Under the pieces are notes generated by a model, which searched no databases, was not told the origin of the DNA, and saw only the letters and a program-made list of their open reading frames with translations. A DNA stretch of 64,000 nt from Neolewinella agarilytica. GTDB lineage: Bacteria; Bacteroidota; Bacteroidia; Chitinophagales; Saprospiraceae. Numbering within the stretch: the first letter of the stretch is position 1; every line of letters starts with the position of its first letter. The DNA lies in NCBI RefSeq assembly GCF_900110645.1, contig NZ_FOFB01000005.1, positions 62,001 to 126,000 on the forward strand. Direction: 5' to 3'. A program made the translations under genes and the position numbers. This document shows, one piece after another, positions 32,642-41,400 of this stretch.

Positions 32642-34816
32642 ATGTCCAGACTTGTTATTATTTCCAACCGCTTACCCATTACAATAAATCGTTCAGCGGG
32701 TGAGCTTCATTACCACCCAAGCGCCGGAGGTCTGGCTACGGGCCTGAACTCCCTTGATGCCAGCTACAACAAGTTATGGATCGGTTGGCCCGGAGTGGAC
32801 ATTGCTGACGAGTGGGAGAAAGAGGGAATTCGAAACGATCTGGCCAAGCGAAGCCTGGCTCCGGTGTTTCTGACCGAACGGGAAATTGACCTTTATTACG
32901 AGGGTTTTAGCAATAAAACCATCTGGCCCCACTTCCACTACTTCACGGAATACACCGCCTACAATGATGACATGTGGGACGCCTACCAGGAGGTAAACTT
33001 TAAGTTCTTCCAGGAAACGGAAAAGCACCTCCGGGAGGATGACATGGTTTGGGTCCATGATTACCAATTAATGCTGCTGCCAGCCTTAATCCGGGCCAAA
33101 TTCCCGAATATCAGTATTGGCTTCTTCCTCCACATCCCGTTTCCGAGCTACGAGGTTTTCCGGATTCTACCCTGGCGCAAGCAGATCTTAGACGGTTTGC
33201 TAGGGTCGGATCAGATTGGTTTTCATACCTTCGGATATATGCGGCACTTCCTGTCCGCTGCTTACCGGATTACGGGCCATGAGCACAAGTTCGGCCGTCT
33301 TCAGATCGACGAGCGGGAAGTAAACGTCGATGTATTCCCGATGGGGATCAACTACGACAAATACGCACACCCTGACGTGGATGCTGCCAGCGACCAAAGC
33401 AGTGGGGAAATTCGCCGGCTGCACGCCAGCCGGAAGATTGTGTTGAGCGTTGACCGACTGGACTACACCAAGGGAATTCCGCATCGCGTACGGGCCTTCG
33501 GCCGGTTTATCCGCAATAACCCGGAGTATATCGGTAAGGTTAACCTGATCATGATTGTTGTCCCGAGCCGGGCTAACGTCGATCAGTACCAGAGCCTGAA
33601 AGCAGAAGTGGATGTACTGGTAAGCCAGGTGAACTCAGAATACGGAACCTTCGACTGGATGCCGATTCATTACTACTACCGTTCACTCAATTTTGCTGCG
33701 CTAACGACCCTCTACAAAGAGGCGGACATCGCACTAATTACCCCCTTGCGGGACGGAATGAACCTGGTGGCAAAGGAATACATTGCCGCCAAAGAGGATT
33801 CTAAAGAAGGAGTCTTGATCCTGAGTGAAATGGCCGGTGCTGTCTATGAGCTCAATGATGGCGCAATAACGGTTAATCCACAAAGCCATCAGGATATCGA
33901 GGAGGCCTTACTGGAGGCCCTTGAAATGAGCCCGGAAGAGCAGCGATCCCGCATGGAGCTCATGCAGGAGAAACTAAAACAATATGATGTTAAGCATTGG
34001 GCAGCTACCTTCATCAAGGAGCAGCATAAACTGAAAGACAAAAACAAAATGGCGAACACCACCCACCTCTCAGGCGATTCGCTTGAGGCCGTTAAGGCAA
34101 GTTATGCAGATGCAGGAGACCGACTCCTCTTTATTGACTATGATGGTACTCTGATGAATTTTCACGAAGACCCTCAGGCCGTGAGCCCCGATGAGGAAGT
34201 GATTTCGATTCTGAGCGGATTGGCTGCTGATCCCAAAAACAACGTGGTAATCAACAGCGGTCGGGATCGGGATACCCTGGAGAAATGGCTAGGCCACCTG
34301 GACGTGGAAATGGCCGCCGAACATGGTGTCTGGATGAAAGAAAACGGTAAGTGGCAGCTCAATCCCAACGTAGTAGACGGTTGGATGCCGAAGGTGAGAG
34401 AATTGCTTGAAAACCTCGTTTCCCGTACACCAGGCTCTTTCATCGAGGAGAAGGATTATTCCCTGGCCTGGCACTATCGTTCCATCGACCGGGATTTGGG
34501 CACCAAGCGCGTCCGGGAATTTCGGGATATGCTCAGCTATCTGATCCAGAATCAGGACTTGCAGGTGCTGGAAGGCAATAAGGTCGTTGAGATCAAAAAC
34601 GCCGGTGTGAACAAAGGCAAAGCCACCAGCCACTGGGTGCAACGGCAGAAGTGGGCCTTCGTGTTGGGCATCGGAGATGATGCCACCGACGAAGACATTT
34701 TCAAGGCGCTGCCGGAATGGGGCGTGAGCATCAAAGTCGGTCCGGATCGGACGGCGGCGCGCTACAGCCTTTCCGGGGTGTCAGAGGTGCGGAAGATGTT
34801 TAAATCGCTATTATGA
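32642..34816 (+). CDS. Bifunctional trehalose-6-phosphate synthase/phosphatase
   Basis: A 724-residue OtsA-OtsB fusion that makes trehalose from UDP-glucose and glucose 6-phosphate in two steps, an osmoprotectant pathway. The GT20 domain (1-470) has SRLVIISNRLP, the glucosyl-donor loop SAGGLATGL, VWVHDYQLMLLP and FFLHIPFPSYEVFR. It also has DRLDYTKGI and RDGMNLVAKEYIA. The HAD phosphatase (about 485-724) begins LLFIDYDGTLMNF (DxDGT) and ends with GDDATDEDIF. The Met before SRLVIIS is chosen; the open frame reaches 18 codons further. A membrane-protein gene overlaps its stop by 4 bases. Confidence 0.95.
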   Translation: MSRLVIISNRLPITINRSAGELHYHPSAGGLATGLNSLDASYNKLWIGWPGVDIADEWEKEGIRNDLAKRSLAPVFLTEREIDLYYEGFSNKTIWPHFHYFTEYTAYNDDMWDAYQEVNFKFFQETEKHLREDDMVWVHDYQLMLLPALIRAKFPNISIGFFLHIPFPSYEVFRILPWRKQILDGLLGSDQIGFHTFGYMRHFLSAAYRITGHEHKFGRLQIDEREVNVDVFPMGINYDKYAHPDVDAASDQSSGEIRRLHASRKIVLSVDRLDYTKGIPHRVRAFGRFIRNNPEYIGKVNLIMIVVPSRANVDQYQSLKAEVDVLVSQVNSEYGTFDWMPIHYYYRSLNFAALTTLYKEADIALITPLRDGMNLVAKEYIAAKEDSKEGVLILSEMAGAVYELNDGAITVNPQSHQDIEEALLEALEMSPEEQRSRMELMQEKLKQYDVKHWAATFIKEQHKLKDKNKMANTTHLSGDSLEAVKASYADAGDRLLFIDYDGTLMNFHEDPQAVSPDEEVISILSGLAADPKNNVVINSGRDRDTLEKWLGHLDVEMAAEHGVWMKENGKWQLNPNVVDGWMPKVRELLENLVSRTPGSFIEEKDYSLAWHYRSIDRDLGTKRVREFRDMLSYLIQNQDLQVLEGNKVVEIKNAGVNKGKATSHWVQRQKWAFVLGIGDDATDEDIFKALPEWGVSIKVGPDRTAARYSLSGVSEVRKMFKSLL

Positions 34817-35163
34817 ATTTTTTCGATTTACCCGTCTTAATGGGGTCCTTAACCGGACTTCTTTGGGTGGTACTGGCGATTTTCGAGCTAGTCATTTCCC
34901 TGTCTGCCCAAAAAAGGTATCCAGGGAAAGCGACTTCCCTTATGGTCGTGGGCAGCCTCGGTGGACTGGTGTTATCAGTGCTGAATCCATTTCTGTCTGT
35001 TTTCATAACAACCCTTGATTTACCAATGGAGGATATTCCAGTTGTATTCTCCATTACAGGACTCGTGAGAGGAGGCTTTGCTCTGGTCTTTCTTCTCGGG
35101 CTTTATCGTCTGGTCAAAGAGCGCTTTCGAGTGGAGAACCCTACGAGCCGACACCTGCTGTAG
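34813..35163 (+). CDS. Small membrane protein, unknown function
   Basis: A 116-residue protein with three hydrophobic segments (SLTGLLWVVLAIFELVISL, SLMVVGSLGGLVLSVLNPFL, VFSITGLVRGGFALVFLLGL) and a basic C-tail. I do not recognise a family. The ATGA overlap with the trehalose gene's stop suggests translational coupling and co-expression. That hints at, but does not prove, a role in the same stress response. Confidence 0.65.
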   Translation: MNFFDLPVLMGSLTGLLWVVLAIFELVISLSAQKRYPGKATSLMVVGSLGGLVLSVLNPFLSVFITTLDLPMEDIPVVFSITGLVRGGFALVFLLGLYRLVKERFRVENPTSRHLL

Positions 35164-35212
35164 ACTCTTTGAACTATCCATTTCAGGCTACGTTTCAGGG
35201 TAAATTAAAACC

Positions 35213-35989
35213 ATGAAAGACGTAGGCCTCATCACCGGTGCCAGCTCCGGCATTGGCAAAGAGTTAGCGCGCATCCACGCAGAGAAGGGTAGAGATCTCG
35301 TTATTGTCGCTCGTCGAGAGAAGGAGTTGAACGATCTTAAAGCCGAACTGGAAAGCAAGCATGACGTGAGCGTGAAGGTCATCGCTAAAGACCTGACGGC
35401 AGAAAATGCCGGGCAGGAAATCTTTGATGAACTGACCACGGCGGGTATTGAGGTAGACTATCTCTTTAACAACGCCGGTTTCGGCGGTCATGGAAAGCTG
35501 CACGAACAGGACTGGTCTTTGATCAACGGAATGATGGACCTCAACGTGAAGGCCCTGGTAAAACTTACGCACCTGTTCCTGCCCGGAATGGTAGCCCGTG
35601 GCAGGGGAAAGATTTTGCAAACCTCCAGCACTGCCGGCTATATGCCCGGGCCGCTGCAAGCTGTTTATTTCGCGACCAAAGCTTTCGTTAATTCCTTCAG
35701 TTGGGCGATCGCTGCTGAGCTGGAGGGCACCGGGGTGACGGTGACCACCCTGAACCCGGGAGCCGTTAAAACGGAGTTTGGAGAGGTCGCTGATCTGGAA
35801 GATACCTCCCTGATGGATGGTGCCCGCTCCGCCCGTTACACCGCCCGGAAGGGCTATCAAGCCATGGAGGCAGGTAAATTGGAAATAATATCGGAGCCGG
35901 TATTGAAGCTCGCTTTAAAGGGCGGTTTACCCTTTGTGCCACAGAGGACGATCATGGGCATGGTCAAAAAAATGCAGATGAAAAAATAG
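35213..35989 (+). CDS. Short-chain dehydrogenase/reductase
   Basis: A 258-residue classical SDR, probably NADP-dependent. TGASSGIG lies at 8-15, ARREKEL at 33-39 (basic residues fitting NADP), NNAG at 86-89, a catalytic Ser near 139 (LQTSSTAGY) and YFATK with Y152 and K156. The PGAVKTEF loop after the active site is typical of the DltE-like group (COG0300). The substrate is unknown. It is 49 bases from the preceding membrane-protein gene. Confidence 0.9.
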   Translation: MKDVGLITGASSGIGKELARIHAEKGRDLVIVARREKELNDLKAELESKHDVSVKVIAKDLTAENAGQEIFDELTTAGIEVDYLFNNAGFGGHGKLHEQDWSLINGMMDLNVKALVKLTHLFLPGMVARGRGKILQTSSTAGYMPGPLQAVYFATKAFVNSFSWAIAAELEGTGVTVTTLNPGAVKTEFGEVADLEDTSLMDGARSARYTARKGYQAMEAGKLEIISEPVLKLALKGGLPFVPQRTIMGMVKKMQMKK

Positions 35990-36047
35990 GCGGAGGCTTA
36001 GGAATCGGAGAAATAGTCGTCTCCGTCCGACAAGTCTTTCGTTTCGA

Positions 36048-36080
36048 TTGGCAAGCCTTGCTTTTAAAAAACTACTTTTG
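36048..36080 (+). promoter_or_regulatory. Promoter TTG - 22 bases - TACTTTTG for lysA, overlapping a dispersed element
   Basis: A -33 TTG at 36048-36050 and a perfect TAnnTTTG at 36073-36080. The TTTG of the -7 box is also the start of the element's TTTGCACCTGCG, so the repeat supplies part of the promoter. The predicted leader is about 80 bases. Confidence 0.55.
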
Positions 36081-36099
36081 CACCTGCGTTTAGCGCCCG
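36056..36099 (-). repeat. Dispersed element, family 1, single copy (lysA leader)
   Basis: On the plus strand: CCTTGCTTTTAAA, spacer, TTTGCACCTGCG, then TTAGCGCCC. The GC-rich end faces lysA. The GC flank is degenerate. Confidence 0.72.
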
Positions 36100-36165
36100 A
36101 AAATGCAACTTCGGGGCGAACGCACTGTATTTACACGCAACTCCAAATCATTAAACAACCAAACG

Positions 36166-37419
36166 ATGCAGCTTTCCGAAGGCCGTTATCAAATTGACGG
36201 CGTCGACATTCTCGGCCTCGTTGATCAATTCAACGCTCCTCTTTACGTCTACGATGCCGCTACTATGAAACGGCAGTATGACCGAATGACGAAAGCTTTC
36301 AGTAAGGTGAAACGGTTGCGGATTAACTACGCTTGTAAAGCGCTGACGAACGTCAACGTTCTGCGTCTGTTCCAACAGTGGGGGAGTGGTCTTGACTGTG
36401 TTTCGGTGCAGGAAGTTGAAATGGGTTTGCTGGCGGGTTTTGCACCCCATGATATCCTGTACACGCCCAACTGCGTCAGCTTTGAGGAAGTACAGGAAGC
36501 TGTCGATCATGGCGTACGCATCAACATCGACAACATCTCCATCCTCGAACAATTTGGTGCCGTTCACCCGAACGTACCGGTTTGCATCCGCATCAATCCG
36601 CACATTATGGCGGGGGGCAACAGCAAAATCAGTGTGGGGCACATTGATTCGAAATTTGGCATTAGCATCCACCAGGTTCCGCACGTGCTCAAAGTGGTCA
36701 ATGCTCTTGGCCTGAAGGTGGAAGGGCTGCACATGCACACGGGCTCGGACATTTACGACTCGGGTGTTTTTCTGCAGGCGATAGAAATCTTGCTTCGCGC
36801 AGCGGCTGATTTTCCGGACCTGGATTATCTCGACTTCGGCTCCGGCTTCAAGGTACCTTACAAAGAAGGTGGTATTGCTACTGACATTGAAGACCTGGGG
36901 GAACAGTTAGGCGCGCGCTTCAACGAGTTTTGCGCAGAATATGGCCGCGACCTGGAACTGATGTTTGAACCGGGCAAATTTCTGGTGAGCGAAGCGGGCA
37001 CCTTTTTGGTACGCACGAACGTCGTTAAAACCACCACAGCTTCTGTATTTGCGGGCGTTGATAGCGGCTTGAATCACCTGATTCGCCCCATGTTTTATGA
37101 CGCTTACCACCATATCGTAAACGTTTCCAATCCGGAAGGTAAACAGCGGATTTACAGCGTTGTAGGTTACATCTGTGAGACGGATACTTTCGGTGTGAAC
37201 CGTCAGTTAAACGAAGTTCGCGAGGGTGACATTCTGGCGATGGCCAATGCCGGTGCTTACAGCTTCATGATGGCCAGCAATTACAATAGCCGCTACCGGC
37301 CAGCGGAGGTGTTGATCTACGAAGGTCAGGCGCACCTCATCCGCCGTCGGGAAACGATGGAAGACCTGCTGGGCACTCAGGTGCAGGTGGATGTGTTGAA
37401 GAGTACGGTGCCGGCTTAA
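36166..37419 (+). CDS. lysA: Diaminopimelate decarboxylase
   Basis: A PLP enzyme that decarboxylates meso-diaminopimelate to lysine. The 417 residues form an alanine-racemase-like barrel and a C-terminal beta domain. Features are the PLP lysine K58 in NYACKALTN and the phosphate-binding GLHMHTGSD and FGSGFKVPY segments. EPGKFLVSEAG and the active-site cysteine of CETDTFG are also present. The frame opens 21 codons upstream, but the Met before QLSEGRYQ gives a normal N-terminus. DapF of the same pathway is at 20603-21385. A promoter overlapping a dispersed element lies upstream, and a long inverted repeat follows. Confidence 0.94.
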   Translation: MQLSEGRYQIDGVDILGLVDQFNAPLYVYDAATMKRQYDRMTKAFSKVKRLRINYACKALTNVNVLRLFQQWGSGLDCVSVQEVEMGLLAGFAPHDILYTPNCVSFEEVQEAVDHGVRINIDNISILEQFGAVHPNVPVCIRINPHIMAGGNSKISVGHIDSKFGISIHQVPHVLKVVNALGLKVEGLHMHTGSDIYDSGVFLQAIEILLRAAADFPDLDYLDFGSGFKVPYKEGGIATDIEDLGEQLGARFNEFCAEYGRDLELMFEPGKFLVSEAGTFLVRTNVVKTTTASVFAGVDSGLNHLIRPMFYDAYHHIVNVSNPEGKQRIYSVVGYICETDTFGVNRQLNEVREGDILAMANAGAYSFMMASNYNSRYRPAEVLIYEGQAHLIRRRETMEDLLGTQVQVDVLKSTVPA

Positions 37420-37424
37420 AGTTC

Positions 37425-37509
37425 TACCACAAATCCACGCAGATCAGGGCACAGATTTGCGCAGATAATCCGTGATAATCTGTGCCCTGACCTGTGAAAA
37501 TTTGTGGTA
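37425..37509. repeat. Long inverted repeat with ATCAGGGCACAGATT units
   Basis: Outer arms TACCACAAAT and ATTTGTGGTA and inner arms ATCAGGGCACAGATT and AATCTGTGCCCTGA are nested. They fold the whole 85-base gap between lysA and the MOSC gene into one stem. It may end the lysA transcript, though no T-run follows. Confidence 0.7.
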
Positions 37510-37512
37510 AAT

Positions 37513-38319
37513 ATGTTTGTATCCTCGCTGTACTGCTATCCCGTTAAATCCCTTGGAGGTCAGTCTGCCCAGACTTTGACACCCGAAGGCCGTGGCTTCA
37601 AAGATGACCGCCGCTGGATGTTCGTGGAAGAGAATGGTCAGTTCATTTCCTGCCGGGCGGTGCCGGGCTTACTCCTCTTTTCAGCGGAAGTAGCGGGCGA
37701 TGAGCTGCGATTCAGACGCATTGCGGACGGAGCATTACTGGGCGCGGTCGCAGGTGCAAGGGAAGGGATAAAGCGCATCGAAGTCAGTGTTTGGGATGAT
37801 AACTTTCAGGCCAGCCTGATCGATGTACCCGGTCTGGACCAGTTGACGGAAACGCTCGGCATCCCTGGCGCAAGGCTTGTCTACATGGGCCCGGAAGACG
37901 TCCGCCCCGTCGACCCTCGCTACGCGAAGGCGGGAGAGGAAGTCTCCTTCGCCGATGGCTACCCTTACCTCATTACCAACACGGCCAGCCTGGATGATCT
38001 TGCCTCCCGCCTCGGCGAAGCCTCTCTCGACGAGCGCCGCTTCCGCCCCAACATCGTTGTCTCCACCGATACTCCCTGGGCTGAAGACGACTGGACAGCC
38101 CTCCAGCTTGGCTCTCACCGTTTCCGCCTGCCCAAGCCCTGCGCCCGCTGCATCATGGTCACCATCCAGCCCGAAACGGGTGAGAAGGACCTCCGCGTGC
38201 TGGCCGAACTCTCCCGCTACCGGAAAGTGGGTAACAAGGTGATGTTCGGGATGAACGGATGTTGGGAAGGGGGAGAGGGCGTGCTCCAGGTGGGAGATAC
38301 TGTTACGCCACCGGCGTAA
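37513..38319 (+). CDS. MOSC-domain protein (YcbX/MOCO sulfurase C-terminal type)
   Basis: A 268-residue protein with the MOSC N-terminal beta-barrel (LYCYPVKSLGGQSAQTLTPEGRG) and the MOSC domain. It carries the conserved RFRPNIVVST and cysteine motif KPCARCIMVTIQPETGE. Relatives such as YcbX bind the molybdenum cofactor and reduce N-hydroxylated compounds. The Met before FVSSLYC is chosen over a GTG three codons earlier. A dispersed-element copy sits inside the coding region and encodes LGAVAGAREG between RRIADGAL and IKRIEVSVWDD, in frame. This is an apparent insertion between domains or strands. Confidence 0.85.
   Translation: MFVSSLYCYPVKSLGGQSAQTLTPEGRGFKDDRRWMFVEENGQFISCRAVPGLLLFSAEVAGDELRFRRIADGALLGAVAGAREGIKRIEVSVWDDNFQASLIDVPGLDQLTETLGIPGARLVYMGPEDVRPVDPRYAKAGEEVSFADGYPYLITNTASLDDLASRLGEASLDERRFRPNIVVSTDTPWAEDDWTALQLGSHRFRLPKPCARCIMVTIQPETGEKDLRVLAELSRYRKVGNKVMFGMNGCWEGGEGVLQVGDTVTPPA
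37740..37776 (+). repeat. Dispersed element, family 1, in-frame inside the MOSC gene
   Basis: GGGCGCGGTCGCAGGTGCAA then GGGAAGGGATAAAGCG. It is the only clear copy wholly inside a gene body and keeps the reading frame. Confidence 0.7.
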
Positions 38320-38329
38320 GCTTGCCTCC

Positions 38330-38430
38330 GGCAGCGACGGGCCGAAGCGTGCTCAGCACGCGCTACAAATGGATAGCGCGGCTGGAAGCCGCTTTGGCCG
38401 GCCGCGCGCGGAGCGCGCGTATGCCGGGAT
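38330..38430. repeat. GC-rich hairpin cluster
   Basis: Several small palindromes follow one another (CGTGCTCAGCACG, GCGCGGCTGGAAGCCGC, CGCGCGCGGAGCGCGCG) in the gap between the convergent MOSC gene and the large membrane protein. It looks like a transcript-end or repeat-derived region. No T-run is seen. Confidence 0.5.
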
Positions 38431-38440
38431 GATCTACCCG

Positions 38441-41400
38441 TTATTCCTCCGTTGAAGCACTTACTTGCTTAACTTCTACGTCCATTCGATAAAGCCTTCT
38501 AACCCGGTAATCTTCTTCTGAAAGCCGGTAACCATTGCTGCCAATGGGGTATTCTTCCGCAATTACGGGCAGGCTCTCAATACTAATCAATGCCAGGTTG
38601 TTTATACAGTCTTTTAAGTCCGGGTCATTTCGAATGGCTAGTTGGAAAAGATTCTCCCAGCCCTTGAGCATAGCCGTATTCTTAGCGTCACTGCCAGGAG
38701 CGTGAACTTGAAGGCTTATTCGTACTTCTGTGCCTGCATTACAGTTCTCTTCTAAAGATCTTTTTAGTTCCCGAAGTTTGTCTCCCTGGTTCGTCCAGTT
38801 GGGTACGGCCGCACTACCGGCAATGCTCTGCCGTTGATAGCCAGACTTGTTTACGATACGATCACCGGAATCTTCCAGCAGCCTGGCAAAATCTTCTACA
38901 GAGTATGGTGTTTTGCCATTGTGGTCGTTTGAGCCAAAGTAGAGTGAAAATGGCTTTGGAATAAAGAACAAGCTCCCATCGGGCATCGTTGGCAGGCCTG
39001 AATTTTCCCTTGGGGGACCCTGCTGTGTTGCATTCCCAATACTTGCTGTGTCCCGGGAGGATTGCTGCTCCCGCTCCGGAGGCGGTGCGTTACCAACGCC
39101 CTGAGTCTGCCCGATGGTGAGGGGCCAACGGTAATTGAATTCTTTTATGCGACGATCAATTATAGAGTCTGCGCCGGGTATAGCCAGAACCAGAACTACA
39201 GAATCCGTTCTCCCGCGAATATTCTCATTAAGAAAGTCATATTCTATCCTCCATTCCTCAGACTGATCCAGGGAATAAAGCAAGGTATTCTCGTCGACGA
39301 CCTGTCCATTGTTGTCTTTTAGCCCGATAATGAGCTCCGTCCCTTCCCGTTGTTGAGATTCGGAAAGAAAGATGATAGCAGATATATGCAGCCCTCGCCG
39401 GTTATTCGAAAGTTCTTTAACGGTAAAATCGACAATTCTGCTTTTCTCCTTGCTGATTATGGTCAATAAATTCGGCCGGTAGGAGAGGGTATCAAAATAA
39501 CCGGACTCTTTAAGGGAGTAGAATGATTGAGCAAGTGGAGATGCAGGATCATCGTAGTTGATGGGCGTCTCATTAAAGACGGCATAATCTTCATCTACCA
39601 GGGCCTGTAAGTGTTCGTAGTTATTATTCATCCGGCCGAGGGGCTCATAGTCTAATGAGCGGTTCCTCCCTACTAGCTCTTCGTATGAACCAAAATAATT
39701 GGTTCCTTCATATAGAATATCCCAGATCATTGTGTCCGGAGACCCCTTGATCTTGGACGGATCATTGTAACGCTCTGCGTAATAATTGTAAACGGCCGTC
39801 AGGACATTCAATAATAGGACGGGGTCTGAATCTGAAGAGGCGGCATCAGCTTCGCGAGCGGCAGCTATCCCTTCTTCGATGTTACCGGCCTGGAAACTGG
39901 CAACAGCCTCCTGATGCTTCAATACGGCCTGCTCTTTCGGAGGTTTTTCTTTGACGAGCCAACTTTGCTTTGTCTTTGGCCCGAAGTACAGTTCTCCTGT
40001 ATTGTGCTTCGGGTATAGCCAGATAAATAAGAGGAACAACAGCAAGCCACTGATCGCCGCTAAAACGGGCCACCACACGGGGCGGGGAACTTTTTCGGCT
40101 ACCTTCTCTTCAGCAGATTTTTCTTCGGTGGGTGGGGGAGTAGCGTCGGCAAAATAGGTGTCCAGGTCAGGGGTTTCCGCCCGGGCAGAGATGCTTTCGC
40201 CCATATTGCTGAAAGCGGAGGAGGTGTTGGAGAATATGCCTTGCTCGCGTCGCTCTTTTTCGAGCTGGTCGATGTCTTCGGCGAGCTTCGTGATGTTGCT
40301 CACCAATAGTCTCTTGGAGAAGTTGCCCGCCAGAGGATTGGTAGCAGCTTTCTTGACAACTTTTTGCTCCAGAGGAGGTGGCGACTGATTTTGTTGATGC
40401 TTGTCAAGTAACTCTCGCAGCGTTGCTAGCCGGTCATCGAAACCATCGGGAGCAGTGTTGCCAAGCCTGCGCTGAAAATAAGGAAGAGTAGCGCCGTACC
40501 GTTCCGTAGAAATCATTCGATCAACGGCCGTTGCTGCTGTGAAGTTCTTTAGGTCAGTTTCGCTTGTCCATACTTCCTGGCTATGGCGGATGTCGTCGAG
40601 CAAAGCACTTACCTGCGGAGTAACACCATTAGAGAACCATTCTACATCAAAGGTTGTGCCTTGAGAATCTAGCCGCTCCGCAAGCTGGAGAGACTGCTCT
40701 GCAAAACCTTTAAATGTAGATGGTATGTCACGTTTTAGTAGCTGAAGAATTTCTTTTAATTCATAGCTCTCACTGGCGGTTTCAAGTTTTTTCCGTAATT
40801 CCCACCAACCTTCGGGGCCATCGTCCCGGTAGTCGGGTGGGCTAATCTCTTCCAAAGTTTGCGCGAAATTTTCTTCGAAGCTTTGGAAAGGATCCTTCAT
40901 TAAAGCGGGCCGCTCAAACTCTAAGGCTACTTCCCGATTGAGCGTATCGAGCAGGTCGGGGTCAAGTGCATCCGCTTTAATGAGGTTAGCGATTTCCGCC
41001 TTCGCTTCCGTATTGCTGTGATCCAGGGCAAAGGTTTGCACCGCCAGCACATTCTCCAGTTCGCGGGCGGCGAAGCCGCCGCTGGCAGCGGGCTGCGCCT
41101 TGCGGAGTTGTTCAGCCAGGGCGGCGCGGGCGGCAAGCTCCGCCTCTCGGTCAAGGGTTAGTTCCTTTAACAGCTCCTCCCGGAGGCGACGGCGGAAATG
41201 GCCGTGATTAAGGGTTTCCCAGCGGCTAAGCTCCAGTAAGTTGTCATGGTTGACGATCACACCGTGAGGCTCCAGCGCCCGGCCGATGGCCACCGTGAGG
41301 TCGAAGTTGGGAGAGGGGTGGACGGCCAGTGCTCTTGCCCAGAGCAACAAATCAGGGCGTCCGGCAAAATACTTGCTCAGATCACTTGACCTGCGCCAGC

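Noticed and set aside
36151-36738. Long antisense frame within lysA (and similar ones in other genes)
   Set aside because: A by-product of codon bias opposite a strongly recognised gene.
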